DNA of 64,000 nucleotides from Akkermansia muciniphila (GCA_945874895.1 CAMCIC010000004.1:124001-188000), one strand, 5' to 3'. Shown: positions 51,516 through 62,436, counted from the first letter of the stretch. Translations and numbers: made by a program. Notes: generated from the sequence alone by a model not told the origin.

Positions 51516-52350
51516 GTGGTTCATCCGTGCCCTGATCAGTTCATGCTTGGCGGCTGTTTCTTTGTCCGCTCAGGACGAAAATGTTTCAATGAAAATTGAT
51601 CTCGTGGCATGGGGGGATGCCATTGGCGGTCTTTCTCTCGAAAAATCAGAGGCCAACGGCACTTTGGTGGCCATGCCTTTCCAATACTCGAAAGCCGCTA
51701 ACTACAACGGTCCGAAATGGATGGAAATCCATAAGTCGGGCAGTGGCGGACTCCCCGCAACGGCGGAGCCCAGTGAAGAGGACAAAAAGCACATGTCGAT
51801 GCCACTCATCATCCGAGAAGACAACGCCGATGCGAATCAAACCAAAGGCAGCAAATCGGCCCTTCAACTCGAGTTGGAAAAACGACGCAAAGAGTCGGCT
51901 ACCTTGGTGGCCTTGGTCCCCTTGCCTTCCAACTGCCGTCGCGCCACCGTGTTGCTGGCCCCAGCGGAAGGCGGCACCTACTTGGCCTATGTGATCGATG
52001 ATGATCCATCGAAGCTCCCAATGGGCCAATTGCGCATTCACAACCTGAGTTCCTACCCGATCGCCTTGCGCTGCAATGGCAAAGAAGCCAAGGAACTGCA
52101 AATCCGTGATACCATGGTCGTGCCCGCTCCCGACCAGCAGTGCATTTACGAAATCGCGTGCAAAGACACGGAGCAGTGGCGCATCATCGAGAACAACGTC
52201 ATTCCCGTTCGCACCAATGAGCAGACTCAAATGATCATCCTCAAAAGCAGAAACCAGCATTTCCTATCAACCGATGGGTCCAGTGGTGGATTTTTGCAGA
52301 CCGTGATTCTGCGCAGACGTCCCGAAGCTCCTCCCGCCGCCACCCCCTAA
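51460..52350 (+). CDS. Exported protein of unknown function, partner of pilin-like protein
   Basis: A 296-residue protein whose start overlaps the giant pilin-like gene by 56 bases. The N terminus has a basic stretch then a signal peptide (KKSKWFIRALISSCLAAVSLSAQDE). The mature protein is beta-rich (VPLPSNCRRATVLLAPAEGGTYLAYVI, quoted in part) and has two cysteines near 205-245. No catalytic motif is seen. It may be a partner or processing factor of the upstream protein. No shorter ATG start within the overlap was found in frame. Confidence 0.7.
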   Translation: MDANSKSFPSAGLPLKKSKWFIRALISSCLAAVSLSAQDENVSMKIDLVAWGDAIGGLSLEKSEANGTLVAMPFQYSKAANYNGPKWMEIHKSGSGGLPATAEPSEEDKKHMSMPLIIREDNADANQTKGSKSALQLELEKRRKESATLVALVPLPSNCRRATVLLAPAEGGTYLAYVIDDDPSKLPMGQLRIHNLSSYPIALRCNGKEAKELQIRDTMVVPAPDQQCIYEIACKDTEQWRIIENNVIPVRTNEQTQMIILKSRNQHFLSTDGSSGGFLQTVILRRRPEAPPAATP

Positions 52351-52374
52351 CAAGAATCGCGGAGCGGGATTTCA

Positions 52375-53481
52375 ATGATTTCCTCATTGATTCCTCTTCT
52401 TTCTTCCTTCACTCTCGCGCGCGTGACCCGCACTGATGACCTTCGTATCGCTGGAATCAATCCTCTGATTTCCCCTTCGATCCTCGCCTACTACCTGCCC
52501 ATTTCGGAGAAGGCAGCAGAGCTCGTGAGCGACACCCGTATGGCTGCGGAAAAAATCATGCGTGGCGAAGACGATCGCATGCTGGTGGTAGTGGGCCCCT
52601 GTTCCATTCACGACCCCAAAGCTGCGCTGGAATATGCCGACCTATTGAAGGCGGAAGCTGATCGTCACAGTAAGGATCTGCTGGTGATCATGCGTGTCTA
52701 TTTTGAAAAACCTCGCACCACTGTCGGATGGAAAGGCCTCATCAACGACCCGCATCTCGATGACTCCTTCGACATCAATCATGGACTGCGTGTCGCACGC
52801 GGGTTGTTGTTAGAACTGGCGAATCGTGGAGTGCCAGCGGCTACCGAGTTTCTCGATGCCATTTCTCCGCAATACATCGCGGACCTGATCACGTATGGAG
52901 CCATCGGTGCGCGCACGACCGAGTCCCAGGTGCATCGCGAGCTCGCCTCTGGTTTATCGATGCCTGTGGGCTTCAAAAACGGCACGGGGGGATCCATCCA
53001 ACTGGCGCTCGATGCCATTCTCTCCTCCTCTCGTCCCCACCATTTTCTCTCCGTCACCAAACAAGGTGTCTCAGCGATTGTGTCCACCAAGGGCAACGAC
53101 TCCTGTCACGTCATCCTGCGAGGCGGATCCAAGGGACCAAACTACGATGAGGATAGTGTGCGCGATGTCGAAAAATCTCTCAGAGAACAGAATCTGCCGC
53201 CCTATGTGATGATCGATTGTTCCCACGGTAATTCGATGAAAGACTTCCGGAATCAGCCGCTGGTCGTAAATGCGATTGCCAAGCAGATCGAAGAAGGTTC
53301 ACGCTGCATTGCTGCGTGCATGGTCGAGTCGAACTTGGTCGAAGGCGCGCAGAAACTGGTGCCGGATTTGAAAAAACTGACCTACGGTCAATCTGTGACC
53401 GATCAATGCATCAACTGGCAGGATACGGTAGAAGTATTGGATCGTCTCGCCAGTGCGGTGAGAACCCGGCGCGCGCGCTAA
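52375..53481 (+). CDS. 3-deoxy-7-phosphoheptulonate (DAHP) synthase, class I
   Basis: Catalyses the first step of the shikimate pathway, joining phosphoenolpyruvate and erythrose 4-phosphate. Class I signatures of the AroF/AroG/AroH type are present: VVGPCSIHDPKAALEYADLL (quoted in part), MRVYFEKPRTTVGWKGLINDP, GFKNGTGGS, KGNDSCHVILRGG and CSHGNSMKDFRNQP. The length is 368 residues with a 17-residue N-terminal extension compared to the E. coli enzyme; a GTG at 52423 would remove it (MTRTDDLRIAG). Feedback control by tyrosine, phenylalanine or tryptophan cannot be read by eye. The methyltransferase gene follows after 5 bases. Confidence 0.95.
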   Translation: MISSLIPLLSSFTLARVTRTDDLRIAGINPLISPSILAYYLPISEKAAELVSDTRMAAEKIMRGEDDRMLVVVGPCSIHDPKAALEYADLLKAEADRHSKDLLVIMRVYFEKPRTTVGWKGLINDPHLDDSFDINHGLRVARGLLLELANRGVPAATEFLDAISPQYIADLITYGAIGARTTESQVHRELASGLSMPVGFKNGTGGSIQLALDAILSSSRPHHFLSVTKQGVSAIVSTKGNDSCHVILRGGSKGPNYDEDSVRDVEKSLREQNLPPYVMIDCSHGNSMKDFRNQPLVVNAIAKQIEEGSRCIAACMVESNLVEGAQKLVPDLKKLTYGQSVTDQCINWQDTVEVLDRLASAVRTRRAR

Positions 53482-53486
53482 AACGG

Positions 53487-54242
53487 ATGAATTCCTACTC
53501 ATCGCTCGAGGCCTCATTGCACGATGTGTTTTGGGCAACCGATGGTCCACCCATCGAGCTTCCTCTATTGCGTGATTTTTTGCAAAACCATCCGGGACGA
53601 AGCCTAGAAGTCGGCTGCGGTTCGGGGCGCCTGTTGATGCCTTTGTTCGAGGAAGGCTTCGCCATCGAGGGCTTGGAGTTGTCACAAGACATGCTGGATC
53701 TCTGCAGAACAAATCATCCTTCTTCCGCCGTGGTTCTGCATCACGGAAGCATGGATGTATGGAAGGGATCACAAGACTACGCCAGCATCATCATTCCGGC
53801 ATTTACCTTGCAACTCGCGGAGAATCCTCTCGTTACTCTGCAGCATCTCAAGGGCCTGCTGGCCGATGGTGGAGCTCTTTATTTCAGTGCTTTTACTCCG
53901 CTCGCGGAAATCGTGGGTGAGTTGCCGGAAAACGAATGGTATCCCGATCATTTCAGCCCACTGGATGAGGATCGCGTCGCCACGGTCCACACGCGTCACT
54001 GCATCGACCGCGAGGCGCAAGTTCTGCTTCGGGAACACCATTACCAAATCATCGACAAGAGTGGGCGCACTCTGGAAGAGCATCATTCCCGACAGAAGAT
54101 CCGTTGGTGCACTCGCCGCGAATGGAAAAACCATCTTGAGCAGGCTGGCTTCGTGATCGAAAAACAAATTCCTGACTTCAAACCGACGCGAAAATCGTTG
54201 GCTCAAGCGCAGATTCTCTCGACCATCGCACGCAAATCCTGA
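53487..54242 (+). CDS. SAM-dependent methyltransferase
   Basis: A 251-residue class I methyltransferase. Motif I is LEVGCGSGRLLMPL, followed by LELSQDMLDLC (motif II region) and the VLHHGSMDVW segment. Substrate is unknown. It follows the DAHP synthase gene by 5 bases and may be co-transcribed. The start ATG 53487 is used, since the long open frame upstream runs through the previous gene. Confidence 0.85.
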   Translation: MNSYSSLEASLHDVFWATDGPPIELPLLRDFLQNHPGRSLEVGCGSGRLLMPLFEEGFAIEGLELSQDMLDLCRTNHPSSAVVLHHGSMDVWKGSQDYASIIIPAFTLQLAENPLVTLQHLKGLLADGGALYFSAFTPLAEIVGELPENEWYPDHFSPLDEDRVATVHTRHCIDREAQVLLREHHYQIIDKSGRTLEEHHSRQKIRWCTRREWKNHLEQAGFVIEKQIPDFKPTRKSLAQAQILSTIARKS

Positions 54243-54376
54243 AGCAAATGTTTTGTGTGCCGATCTTCGCTCCAGCGAGAAGATGAGCATCAAACGAAGA
54301 AATTTCCACTTGCCCAGCACCTGCAGCACACTCATTCTCACGCGGCATTCACACCATCACCCGCATTGCTTCCACC

Positions 54377-55387
54377 GTGCCCCTCCTATTAGCCATAGAA
54401 TCTTCCTGCGACGAGACTGCTGTCGCGATCCTGCACGGCGAGCGTGGCGAAAAAGCAGTCATTCTTGCATCGGAAATTTCCTCACAAATCCCCCTGCACC
54501 AACCCTATGGTGGAGTCGTGCCGGAACTGGCATCGCGCAATCACTCACTGATACTACGTCCCTTGGTAGAGACCACTCTGGAAATGGCCGGGATCTGCAT
54601 TGACCAGATCGATGCCTTTGCTGCCACTGCCGGCCCCGGACTCGCTTCCTCGTTACTCATTGGTAATACCGCTGCTAAGGCCATGGCATGCGCGCTGGGC
54701 AAACCTTATCTTGCGATCAACCACCTCGAAGGCCATCTGCTTTCGCCGTTTGTGAGTTCCACGCATGTTCCTCCGCACATCGCCCTGATCATCTCCGGTG
54801 GTCACACGCTATTGCTGCGCGTCGAGGCCCCAGGTCGTTACGAAAAACTGGGCAGCACGCTCGATGACGCTGCGGGCGAAGCCTTTGATAAAGTGGCTAA
54901 AATGGTCGGACTACCGTATCCCGGCGGTCCCAACATCGAACGCACAGCAGTGGGGGGAAATGCCCAACGCTTCGCATTTCCCCGCGGTCTGCTCCACGAA
55001 CCGCATTTCGATTTTTCTTTCTCCGGGCTAAAAACCAGTGTATTGTATACTTTACCAAAATTCCAAAACCTCGATGCCGAGTTGCCCGATCTCTGCGCCT
55101 CGTTCCAACAAGCAGTGATCGATGTGCTGGTGCAGAAATCCATGCGGGCAGTGAGAGAGACGGACATGAAACAACTCGCGCTCTCCGGCGGAGTTTCGCT
55201 CAATCGGGCATTGCGCGCAGCCTTCCAAAACGCCTGCGACAAAGACGGCATCGAACTTTCGCTATCGGATCCGGCGCTTTGCACGGATAACGCCGCGATG
55301 ATCGCCTTTGCTGGATTGCTGCGACATCTCGATGGTCGACACGATCCATTCGATACCCCCATCCATCCCAACCTGCCACTTGTCTGA
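54377..55387 (+). CDS. tsaD: tRNA N6-adenosine threonylcarbamoyltransferase subunit TsaD
   Basis: Transfers the threonylcarbamoyl group to A37 of ANN-decoding tRNAs. A 336-residue protein of the Kae1/TsaD family with IESSCDETAVAI at the start, the metal-binding HLEGH (His 116 and 120), ISGGHTLLL, the ATP region LGSTLDDAAGEAFDKVAKM (quoted in part) and FSFSGLKTSV. It starts with GTG at 54377, where the family N terminus begins; no ATG fits. The stop overlaps the ATG of the pRiA4b ORF-3-like gene (TGATG), so the two are translationally coupled. Confidence 0.95.
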   Translation: MPLLLAIESSCDETAVAILHGERGEKAVILASEISSQIPLHQPYGGVVPELASRNHSLILRPLVETTLEMAGICIDQIDAFAATAGPGLASSLLIGNTAAKAMACALGKPYLAINHLEGHLLSPFVSSTHVPPHIALIISGGHTLLLRVEAPGRYEKLGSTLDDAAGEAFDKVAKMVGLPYPGGPNIERTAVGGNAQRFAFPRGLLHEPHFDFSFSGLKTSVLYTLPKFQNLDAELPDLCASFQQAVIDVLVQKSMRAVRETDMKQLALSGGVSLNRALRAAFQNACDKDGIELSLSDPALCTDNAAMIAFAGLLRHLDGRHDPFDTPIHPNLPLV

Positions 55388-55938
55388 TGAAACACTACAC
55401 CGTCAAAGTCACGCTCTATGGAATCAAGCCCGAAATCTGGCGTCGTTTCAGCGTGCCTGCGCATCTCACCTTCGCCGAATTCCACACGGCCCTGCAATAC
55501 GCCATGGGCTGGGAACACCTCTACGATCACGAATTCCGCCATGGTAAGGGCAAGTATTTGCGCGATGTCATCGCCCAGCCACATCCCGATCGATTCAAGG
55601 GTGCGGACAGTTTTCAAAACGAGAGTGAGCTCACGTTGCAGCAATTCATAGGCAAAGCCAAACTGCCCAAACGTTTTCTCTATCTCTATGATTATGCCGA
55701 TGAGTGGGTGCATGAAGTAGCGATCGAGAACAACTTCGAATCTGCAGAGACTGATCCCAAGATGATCGAGGGCGCGCGCGCCTGTCCGCCCGAGGCCTGC
55801 GGCGGCACGGTCGAATACTACGAACTTTGCGACGGCATGGTCAGTTGGTATGAGGGCATTTGGGATGCGGAAAAGTTCCTGATTGAGGAATTTGATTTCC
55901 AACCGAAGCCCAAGAAAAAAGCTCGCCGCCGGAGGTAG
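55387..55938 (+). CDS. Plasmid pRiA4b ORF-3-like protein
   Basis: A 183-residue protein of the PRiA4_ORF3 family (originally from a Rhizobium plasmid, also called IS1096 passenger TnpR-like). Family features are VTLYGIKPEIWRRFSVPA, FAEFHTALQYAMGWEHLYDHEF, the Asp/Glu/His-rich YLYDYADEWVHEV and CGGTVEYYELCDG. It is thought to be a small structural or nucleic-acid-related domain; function unknown. The coupling to tsaD by a TGATG overlap is notable. A lysine/arginine-rich C terminus (KPKKKARRRR) may bind nucleic acid. Confidence 0.88.
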   Translation: MKHYTVKVTLYGIKPEIWRRFSVPAHLTFAEFHTALQYAMGWEHLYDHEFRHGKGKYLRDVIAQPHPDRFKGADSFQNESELTLQQFIGKAKLPKRFLYLYDYADEWVHEVAIENNFESAETDPKMIEGARACPPEACGGTVEYYELCDGMVSWYEGIWDAEKFLIEEFDFQPKPKKKARRRR

Positions 55939-55977
55939 GGATTCCCTCACAGAATCTCTGGGTTCTTGGATCTCCTG

Positions 55978-56691
55978 TCACTTCGACGGAGAGGCGGAGA
56001 CTTCAAACCACGGTCTGATGGTTTCCAATACGAGTTGATGACCAGTCGCGTTCGGGTGATTGACCTGGGACATCAGATCGTCGAGTTTCTTTCCGGCCCT
56101 GATCCAGTCCTGATAGGCCCGGTAGGAATCTGCCAATGCAACACCGTTCTTCTCGGCCAGACGTCGGATTTGCGCCGCCTGCTGGCTCAGAGGATCCGCT
56201 TCATCAGACATCTTCGCGCGCATGTCTCCGGTGGGAGTGAGCAACACGACTTTGGCGCCTGCGGCTTTAGCTTGATCAATCATTTGCTGCCAACTCGCTG
56301 CCGATTTTTCCAGAGGGAGAGAACGATCGTTTAGCGCGTAATCGATCAAAACGACATCCGGTTTGTGGCATAGCACATCGCGTTGAAAGCGAACGGCACC
56401 AGATGCCGAATTTTCACCACCGATGGCTGTCACGATCACATTGAGCACGGCATGAGGATGCTTTTCCTTCAACGCGCAGTGCAATCGATGAGGATAGGCC
56501 ACGAAGGTATCGACGTGTGGTGTTTTTGCATATCCAGCGGGCACGCTGTGACCGTGACAGACGATCGTCATCATCCGATTCTTAGGCCATGGCAGATCCA
56601 GCGCCTTAACAAAATCCGTTAGATAACCGGACGGCGCCACTTCCGCGAATGCAGAAGAAAGCAGGCAGAGCGACAGCAACAAGAACTTCAT
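55978..56691 (-). CDS. Exported SGNH/GDSL-type hydrolase
   Basis: A protein of about 237 residues with signal [22 protein letters not shown] blocks: the nucleophile region [11 protein letters not shown] (a GHS variant of GDSL), block [12 protein letters not shown] and the block V His in [10 protein letters not shown]. It probably cleaves ester bonds in exported polysaccharides or lipids. It overlaps the DUF1501 gene by 4 bases (ATGA), making it the third gene in an operon of three. Confidence 0.88.
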   Translation of the reverse strand: MKFLLLSLCLLSSAFAEVAPSGYLTDFVKALDLPWPKNRMMTIVCHGHSVPAGYAKTPHVDTFVAYPHRLHCALKEKHPHAVLNVIVTAIGGENSASGAVRFQRDVLCHKPDVVLIDYALNDRSLPLEKSAASWQQMIDQAKAAGAKVVLLTPTGDMRAKMSDEADPLSQQAAQIRRLAEKNGVALADSYRAYQDWIRAGKKLDDLMSQVNHPNATGHQLVLETIRPWFEVSASPSK

Positions 56692-58115
56692 GCGAGAATG
56701 GATTTGACCACGTGAGCTGGTTCCACACCGACGAGCTTCTGGTCGAGGCCGCGGTAGGGAAACACAAAACGGTCGTGATTGAGACCGAGCTGGTGCAACA
56801 TCGTAGCGTGAAGATCGCGCAAGTGAACTGGATCGCGGGTAATGTTCCAAGCGAAGTCATCGGTTTCACCATGGACGTATCCGCCCTTGATGCCGCCGCC
56901 GGCCAACCAGATTGAAAAACAACGACCGTGATGATCGCGACCGGCCACACTGGAACCGAGAGCGCCCTGCGAGTATACGGTGCGGCCAAACTCTGCTCCC
57001 CAGATCACCAGCGTGTCGTCGAGCAAGCCCCTGCGTTTCAGATCCATGATCAGCGCCGCGCTTGGTTGGTCGGTATCACGGCACTGGTTGGGCAATTGCT
57101 TCGTGATGGCGATGTGCTGGTCCCAACCGCGGTGGAAAAGCTGGATGAAACGGACACCGCGTTCCGCGAGACGGCGCGCCAGCAAGCAATTCGCGGCATA
57201 GGTTCCGGGTTTACGCGATTCCTTTCCGTAGAGTTCGAACGTCTCTGCTGACTCATCAGACAGGTCGGTGAGTTCTGGCACGGAGGCCTGCATACGGAAG
57301 GCCATTTCGTATTGCTGGATTCGAGCGAAGGTTTCAGCATCGCCGGAAAGCTCGCCATACTGTTGGTTCAACTGCGCCAGAGCATCGAGCTGTGTGCGAC
57401 GATGCTCACGAGCAATCCCTGACGGATTATCCAGGTAGAGAACTGGCTCCGCACCGCCGCGCAGCAGGACGCCCTGATGCTGCGAAGGAAGGAATCCGCT
57501 GCCCCACAAGCGAGAGAAAATGGGTTGATCAGGATTTTTTCCCGTGCCTTGCGATATCAACACCATGAAGGCAGGTAGGTTGGAGTTGTCAGTACCCAGT
57601 CCGTAACTGATCCAAGCCCCGGCGGATGCGTTGCCCAACTGCATGCTACCTGTATTAGCGAGCGTGATTGCAGGGTCATGATTGATGGCTTCCGTGTGCA
57701 TCGAGCGGATCACACAAATGTCATCGGCGATCTTCTGCGTCCACGGCAGCAGGTCACTGATCCACACCTGCCCCTGCCCGCAGAGCTTACCACCGGCAAT
57801 GGGCTGCACCACAGGAAACGATGACTGCCCAGAGGTCATGCCAGTCACGCGCTGACCGCCGCGCACCGAATCCGGCAAGTTTGTTCCGTGATATTTTACG
57901 AGGGATGGCTTACCATCGAAAAGGTCGACATGAGAGGGGCCGCCCGATTGAAACAAGCAGATCACTCGTTTTGCCTTCGGCGCAAATGTGCTAACCAGTT
58001 CGCGACTGGCAGCGGCAGCGGATTCCTGGCCCAACAACGACGCGAGAGCGAGTTGTCCCATCGCAGCGGAAGATGTACCTAAAAAAGCTCTTCGTGTAAA
58101 AAATGGGTGTGACAT
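56688..58115 (-). CDS. Tat-exported DUF1501 protein
   Basis: A 475-residue DUF1501 protein with a twin-arginine signal ([20 protein letters not shown]). The family core is visible: [24 protein letters not shown] (in part), [37 protein letters not shown] and [17 protein letters not shown]. It is related to the alkaline phosphatase/sulfatase fold; activity is unknown. The partner PSCyt/DUF1549/DUF1553 gene ends one base before its start (TGACATG), the standard pairing in this phylum and in Planctomycetes. ATG 58115 is used; the frame opens to 58205. Confidence 0.94.
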   Translation of the reverse strand: MSHPFFTRRAFLGTSSAAMGQLALASLLGQESAAAASRELVSTFAPKAKRVICLFQSGGPSHVDLFDGKPSLVKYHGTNLPDSVRGGQRVTGMTSGQSSFPVVQPIAGGKLCGQGQVWISDLLPWTQKIADDICVIRSMHTEAINHDPAITLANTGSMQLGNASAGAWISYGLGTDNSNLPAFMVLISQGTGKNPDQPIFSRLWGSGFLPSQHQGVLLRGGAEPVLYLDNPSGIAREHRRTQLDALAQLNQQYGELSGDAETFARIQQYEMAFRMQASVPELTDLSDESAETFELYGKESRKPGTYAANCLLARRLAERGVRFIQLFHRGWDQHIAITKQLPNQCRDTDQPSAALIMDLKRRGLLDDTLVIWGAEFGRTVYSQGALGSSVAGRDHHGRCFSIWLAGGGIKGGYVHGETDDFAWNITRDPVHLRDLHATMLHQLGLNHDRFVFPYRGLDQKLVGVEPAHVVKSILA

Positions 58116-58116
58116 G

Positions 58117-61100
58117 TCAGTTGCGGGTGATGGTTTCGCTGAGGTTGAAAAGCAATTGAGCGACGGCTGTCCATGCAGCCTGACCGGAGGCATCATGCTC
58201 GGCACTTACCAAGCTCTCGCCCGTTTGCAGATACGGAAGTGCGAGTGCTCGGTTCGCGGAAAATCGGGCCTTCTCCTCCCGCAAGGCGGACTCGAGCAAG
58301 GAGAGTTCCTTCTCCGAAGGATCACGTGAGGTCACACAGCGAAACCCATGAACCAAGCGAGCACGATCATCACCCGCCAATCTCATCAGTCGCGTGCCAA
58401 AATGGCGAGCCGCCTCGACGTACTGCGGATCATTCAGCAACACCAGTGCCTGTAGCGGAGTATTGGTATTGGTGCGCCCCACCGTGCATACCTCACGGTT
58501 CGGAGCATCGAAGGTAGCGAGACTGGTAGGTGGCAAAGTACGTTTCCAATAGGTGTAGAGGGAACGTCGATACAACTTCTCGCCATGATCCTGCACAAAG
58601 GTCTGAGCCGTGGCTGGCGTGGATCCATAGTGGCTCACAGAGCGCCAAAGATCACCGGGTTGATAGATTTTCACGGAAGGACCGCCAATGCGACGAACCA
58701 GCAATCCGGCAACCGCGAGAGCTTGATCGCGAATCAATTCGGCACTCAAGCGGAACCTGGGACCGCGCGCATACCACTCGTTCAGCGGATCCTTGTCCAG
58801 CATCTCAGGAGTGGTGCGGGATGATTGACGGTAGGTGTGTGACATCACGATCATCTTCATCATTTCCTTCACATTCCAGCCGCTTTCCATGAAACGGACT
58901 GCCATCCAGTCCAAGAGTTCGGGATGTGTGGGCCACACGCCTTGTGAGCCGAAGTCCGCCGTCGATGTACTGAGCCCGCGACCGAAGGCGATTTCCCACA
59001 GTCGGTTAACGGCGACGCGGGCGGTCAATGGGTGATCGCGACTGACCGTCCACATCGCGAGATCGAGGCGCGTGGCTTGCGGTTTGTTCAGAGGTGGAAG
59101 AAACGCAGGCGTATTGGGTTGAACCTCTGCCATGGGAGAACTGTAGACACCCCGATCGAGAATGTGAGTTTTGCGAGGCTTCTTCGATTCATTCATCACC
59201 AACACCGAATGTTTCTGTGTCAACACCTGCAAACGCTCGCGCAGGTTCTCCACGCGATACCGCGCCAAGGCACAGTCGTCGGAGTGATCACGGAAATGAT
59301 CGCGCACCGCCTGTTGTTGGGCTGGTGTGCGTTGGGCAGGCTCTGTCTGAATCGCAGACCACACTTCAGAGGGCAGATCGCTATCGTCCGTATGCCCGCT
59401 GAATGCGAGGATGCGAACCTTACCCGGATTTTCCCCGCGGGCGTGATTGAACACCAGTTCAGCAGTCAGATAAGGGAGAGCACTCACATCCAGAGGTTGA
59501 GCAAACGTCAATGTCACATGTTGAGCCTGCTGACCGCCGTTAGGACTCCATCCCGTCTTGGTATCAGAACTCCAGAGTGCGGACACAGGAAAACCAGGCC
59601 GCTGGTTGCTTGCCGTGATTCTTTGAATCGGCAACGGAGCATTCGGATCCACATTGCCCGCGAGATATCCGCTCGCTCCCACATTCACCGTTGTCATCAC
59701 AAAAGTGCCCCCAGAATAGCCAAGCGTGTTTTTGGCGTGGGGTGAGGGCTCAAAGATGATGCGAACACCGTTGATGGTCTTCCTTTCGGCAGGGAGCTTG
59801 GTAGACAAGGTGTAGGCAGCGTAATCGCCACCATGGATATCAACCGAATGATCTGGCTGGACCTTCAATCGATCGGGTGACCCATTGGGCGTTGTGGCAG
59901 CCAACATTTCACAGGGCTTCATGGAAAAATCTTTACCCATCTGAGCGTGAGACTGCTTCTGACTCAGCTCCCATTTCGCTTGCTGCTCAGGTCGATCCTT
60001 CGCCAAGTCCGCCTCTGCTAGCGCAAGATCCGCATTTACCTGATCGATCTCCTGGGGTGTACTGAGGGGCGACATCACCTCGATCGAGGGCTGGGCATTG
60101 CGCCCACCATCACCATCAAGACCTTTGTCGTCGAGCCGATTGAAGAACGCGAACATCTGATAGTAGTCTTTTTGTGTGATCGGGTCATACTTATGATCAT
60201 GGCACTGCGCGCAAGCCATGGTCAGACCGATCACAGCTTCGCCATAGGTTTTAACCCGATCAGCCGCGTAGTTGGTAAGATTTTCCTCAGGAATCGTGCC
60301 ACCCTCGTGAGTGATGCTGTGATTGCGCTGGAATGCCGTGGCCATTCGATCTGAATCAGATGCATCGGGCAACAAGTCGCCAGCGAGTTGTTTGATCAAA
60401 AACTGATCATAAGGCATATTGCCGTTGAAAGCATTGATCACCCAGTCGCGCCACAACCACGCATGACGACCGCCATCAATCGAATAGCCATTGGTGTCGG
60501 CATAACGTGCGGCATCCAACCAAGGCAATGCCATGCGTTCGCCGAAGTGCGGTGAAGCGAGCAAACGATCCACGACCGCCTCATACGCTTCAGGGCGCGC
60601 ATCCGCGACAAAGGCTTGAATCTCCTCTGGCGTGGGCGGCAACCCTGTCAGGTCAAGGCTCAATCGACGCAACAAGGTGCTGCGATCCGCCGCTGGAGAA
60701 AACGACATGTTTTTCGCCTCAAGAGTCTGACGAATGAAGGCATCGACCGCATTTCCGCTCTCTACCGCCACTTTAGGCAAGACGGGTGACTCCGCACGCA
60801 CAAAAGCCCAGTGCCCTTGGTATTCCGCCCCCTGCTCGATCCAACGGCGCATGACATCCATTTGCTCTGCAGTCAAAGGAGCATGATGCTTGGGCGGTGG
60901 CATCACCTCATCGGGATCCGTGGCTCGGATGCGATGCCAAAGTTCTGATGCCTCGACATTGCCGGGCACAATCGCAAATTTCCCTGACTCCGCCTTGGCC
61001 AAGGCGCTCTCTCTGATATCAAGGCGCAAGTCCGCTTCGCGTTTTTTGGCATCGAACCCATGGCAGGCAAAACAATTTTGCGAGAGAATCGGCCTCACAT

Positions 61101-61179
61101 CACGATTGAACAGCACTTTCTCCGAGCCTGATGCCGTGAAATGTGCAAGAAGAAAGAGGAGTAAGAGCGAGAACTTCAT
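58117..61179 (-). CDS. PSCyt1-DUF1549-DUF1553 exported cytochrome-like protein
   Basis: A 1020-residue exported protein (signal [17 protein letters not shown]). Domain order: planctomycete cytochrome c-like with heme motif CFACH (Cys 36-His 40), DUF1549 with a second CxxCH (CAQCH near 322), a central beta-rich insert (about 470-650), and DUF1553 (about 690-960; [29 protein letters not shown]). These proteins are thought to take part in extracellular polymer breakdown or electron transfer with the DUF1501 partner; biochemical function is unproven. It is the first gene of the operon with DUF1501 and an SGNH hydrolase. ATG 61179 begins the signal peptide; the frame opens to 61266. Confidence 0.93.
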   Translation of the reverse strand: MKFSLLLLFLLAHFTASGSEKVLFNRDVRPILSQNCFACHGFDAKKREADLRLDIRESALAKAESGKFAIVPGNVEASELWHRIRATDPDEVMPPPKHHAPLTAEQMDVMRRWIEQGAEYQGHWAFVRAESPVLPKVAVESGNAVDAFIRQTLEAKNMSFSPAADRSTLLRRLSLDLTGLPPTPEEIQAFVADARPEAYEAVVDRLLASPHFGERMALPWLDAARYADTNGYSIDGGRHAWLWRDWVINAFNGNMPYDQFLIKQLAGDLLPDASDSDRMATAFQRNHSITHEGGTIPEENLTNYAADRVKTYGEAVIGLTMACAQCHDHKYDPITQKDYYQMFAFFNRLDDKGLDGDGGRNAQPSIEVMSPLSTPQEIDQVNADLALAEADLAKDRPEQQAKWELSQKQSHAQMGKDFSMKPCEMLAATTPNGSPDRLKVQPDHSVDIHGGDYAAYTLSTKLPAERKTINGVRIIFEPSPHAKNTLGYSGGTFVMTTVNVGASGYLAGNVDPNAPLPIQRITASNQRPGFPVSALWSSDTKTGWSPNGGQQAQHVTLTFAQPLDVSALPYLTAELVFNHARGENPGKVRILAFSGHTDDSDLPSEVWSAIQTEPAQRTPAQQQAVRDHFRDHSDDCALARYRVENLRERLQVLTQKHSVLVMNESKKPRKTHILDRGVYSSPMAEVQPNTPAFLPPLNKPQATRLDLAMWTVSRDHPLTARVAVNRLWEIAFGRGLSTSTADFGSQGVWPTHPELLDWMAVRFMESGWNVKEMMKMIVMSHTYRQSSRTTPEMLDKDPLNEWYARGPRFRLSAELIRDQALAVAGLLVRRIGGPSVKIYQPGDLWRSVSHYGSTPATAQTFVQDHGEKLYRRSLYTYWKRTLPPTSLATFDAPNREVCTVGRTNTNTPLQALVLLNDPQYVEAARHFGTRLMRLAGDDRARLVHGFRCVTSRDPSEKELSLLESALREEKARFSANRALALPYLQTGESLVSAEHDASGQAAWTAVAQLLFNLSETITRN

Positions 61180-61326
61180 GCTTACAAGAAACGTGTCCCA
61201 ATACGTGAACAAAGTCAAAATTCTTTCTCCCACTCTCCCATCACGCAAAATCCTCAATGAACCCATTGGTCAAGTGATCGCACGAAAAAAGCATGTGATT
61301 TGACAGGGGGAAAGAAAGCGTTCAGC

Positions 61327-62436
61327 ATGGCAAAACAAGACGTGCTTGCTTACCTCCACATCCCCTTCTGCCATCGGGTCTGCCCGTATTGTTCTTTTTA
61401 CAAACATACCCCTGGCGGGACATCCATTTCTTCCTTCATCGATGCCGTTCTATGGGAAGCCCGAAAAAAAGTCGCGACTATAACCAACTCGCCACGCACC
61501 TTGTTCATGGGCGGAGGCACCCCGTCGATGCTTTCCCCTACCCACCTAGAAAAACTCATGCTCGGTTTGCGAGAGATCATGGATTTTTCGATCATGGAGG
61601 AAATCACCCTAGAGGCCAATCCCGCTACTTTTGATCTTTCCAAGGCCCGCTTGTTTCGCGATCTAGGTGTCACCCGCGTATCGCTCGGCATCCAGTCTTT
61701 TTCCGCACCAGTCCTGCAAACCTTGGGACGCGAACACGATCCGGAACAAGCAATACGATCCGTGGAAATTCTCCACGAGGCAGAGATCCCATCGATCAAC
61801 ATCGATCTGATGTTCTCCATTCCAGGCCAAACCCATCTGGACTGGGTTTCGAGTCTGGATCAAGCCACCGCTCTAGTGCCGCACCACATTTCCGCCTATA
61901 ATTTGACCTACGAGGAAGATACGGCGTTTTTTCAGTCGCTTCTGGCCGGAGAAATGCAAATCGATTCGGACCGCGACGGCGATCATTTTGCCATCGCACA
62001 TGACCGACTCACCGCGGTCGGTTACGATCATTATGAAACCTCCAACTACGCCCGACCAGGGCATCACTCCACGCACAATCGTGGCTACTGGAGTGGCGAA
62101 GATTACCTCGGCATCGGCCCATCTGCGGTTTCGACACTGGATGCGGTGCGTAGCAAAAACATATCCGATACCGAGCGCTACATCGATATGATGCATAACA
62201 TCGGCCATGCCACGGCGGAGAGCGAAATCCTCAAGGCCGAAGACCTGCGACTCGAGCGCATCGCCTTAGGGCTCAGGACCCGTGAGGGCATAGCTGTGAA
62301 CCTCTTGGACGAGGCAGGGCAAGATCGCGCTCAACAACTCGCCAGCATGGGACTATTGGAAATCTGCGATCGACAAATCGTCGTTACACGAATGGGAAGC
62401 GCTCTCGTGGACGGCATCGCCGGTGAAATCGCCTGA
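61327..62436 (+). CDS. hemW: Heme chaperone / radical SAM protein HemW
   Basis: A 369-residue radical SAM protein of the HemN/HemW family. The 4Fe-4S cysteines are Cys 15, 19 and 22 in HIPFCHRVCPYCSF. Further family segments are MGGGTPSMLSP, EANPATFD, RVSLGIQSF, NIDLMFSIPGQT and SAYNLTYEEDT. It lacks the additional HemN C-terminal region, so it is more likely HemW (heme insertion into proteins) than oxygen-independent coproporphyrinogen oxidase. The ATG at 61327 fits the family; a TTG at 61300 is a weaker start. It diverges from the PSCyt operon. Confidence 0.92.
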   Translation: MAKQDVLAYLHIPFCHRVCPYCSFYKHTPGGTSISSFIDAVLWEARKKVATITNSPRTLFMGGGTPSMLSPTHLEKLMLGLREIMDFSIMEEITLEANPATFDLSKARLFRDLGVTRVSLGIQSFSAPVLQTLGREHDPEQAIRSVEILHEAEIPSINIDLMFSIPGQTHLDWVSSLDQATALVPHHISAYNLTYEEDTAFFQSLLAGEMQIDSDRDGDHFAIAHDRLTAVGYDHYETSNYARPGHHSTHNRGYWSGEDYLGIGPSAVSTLDAVRSKNISDTERYIDMMHNIGHATAESEILKAEDLRLERIALGLRTREGIAVNLLDEAGQDRAQQLASMGLLEICDRQIVVTRMGSALVDGIAGEIA

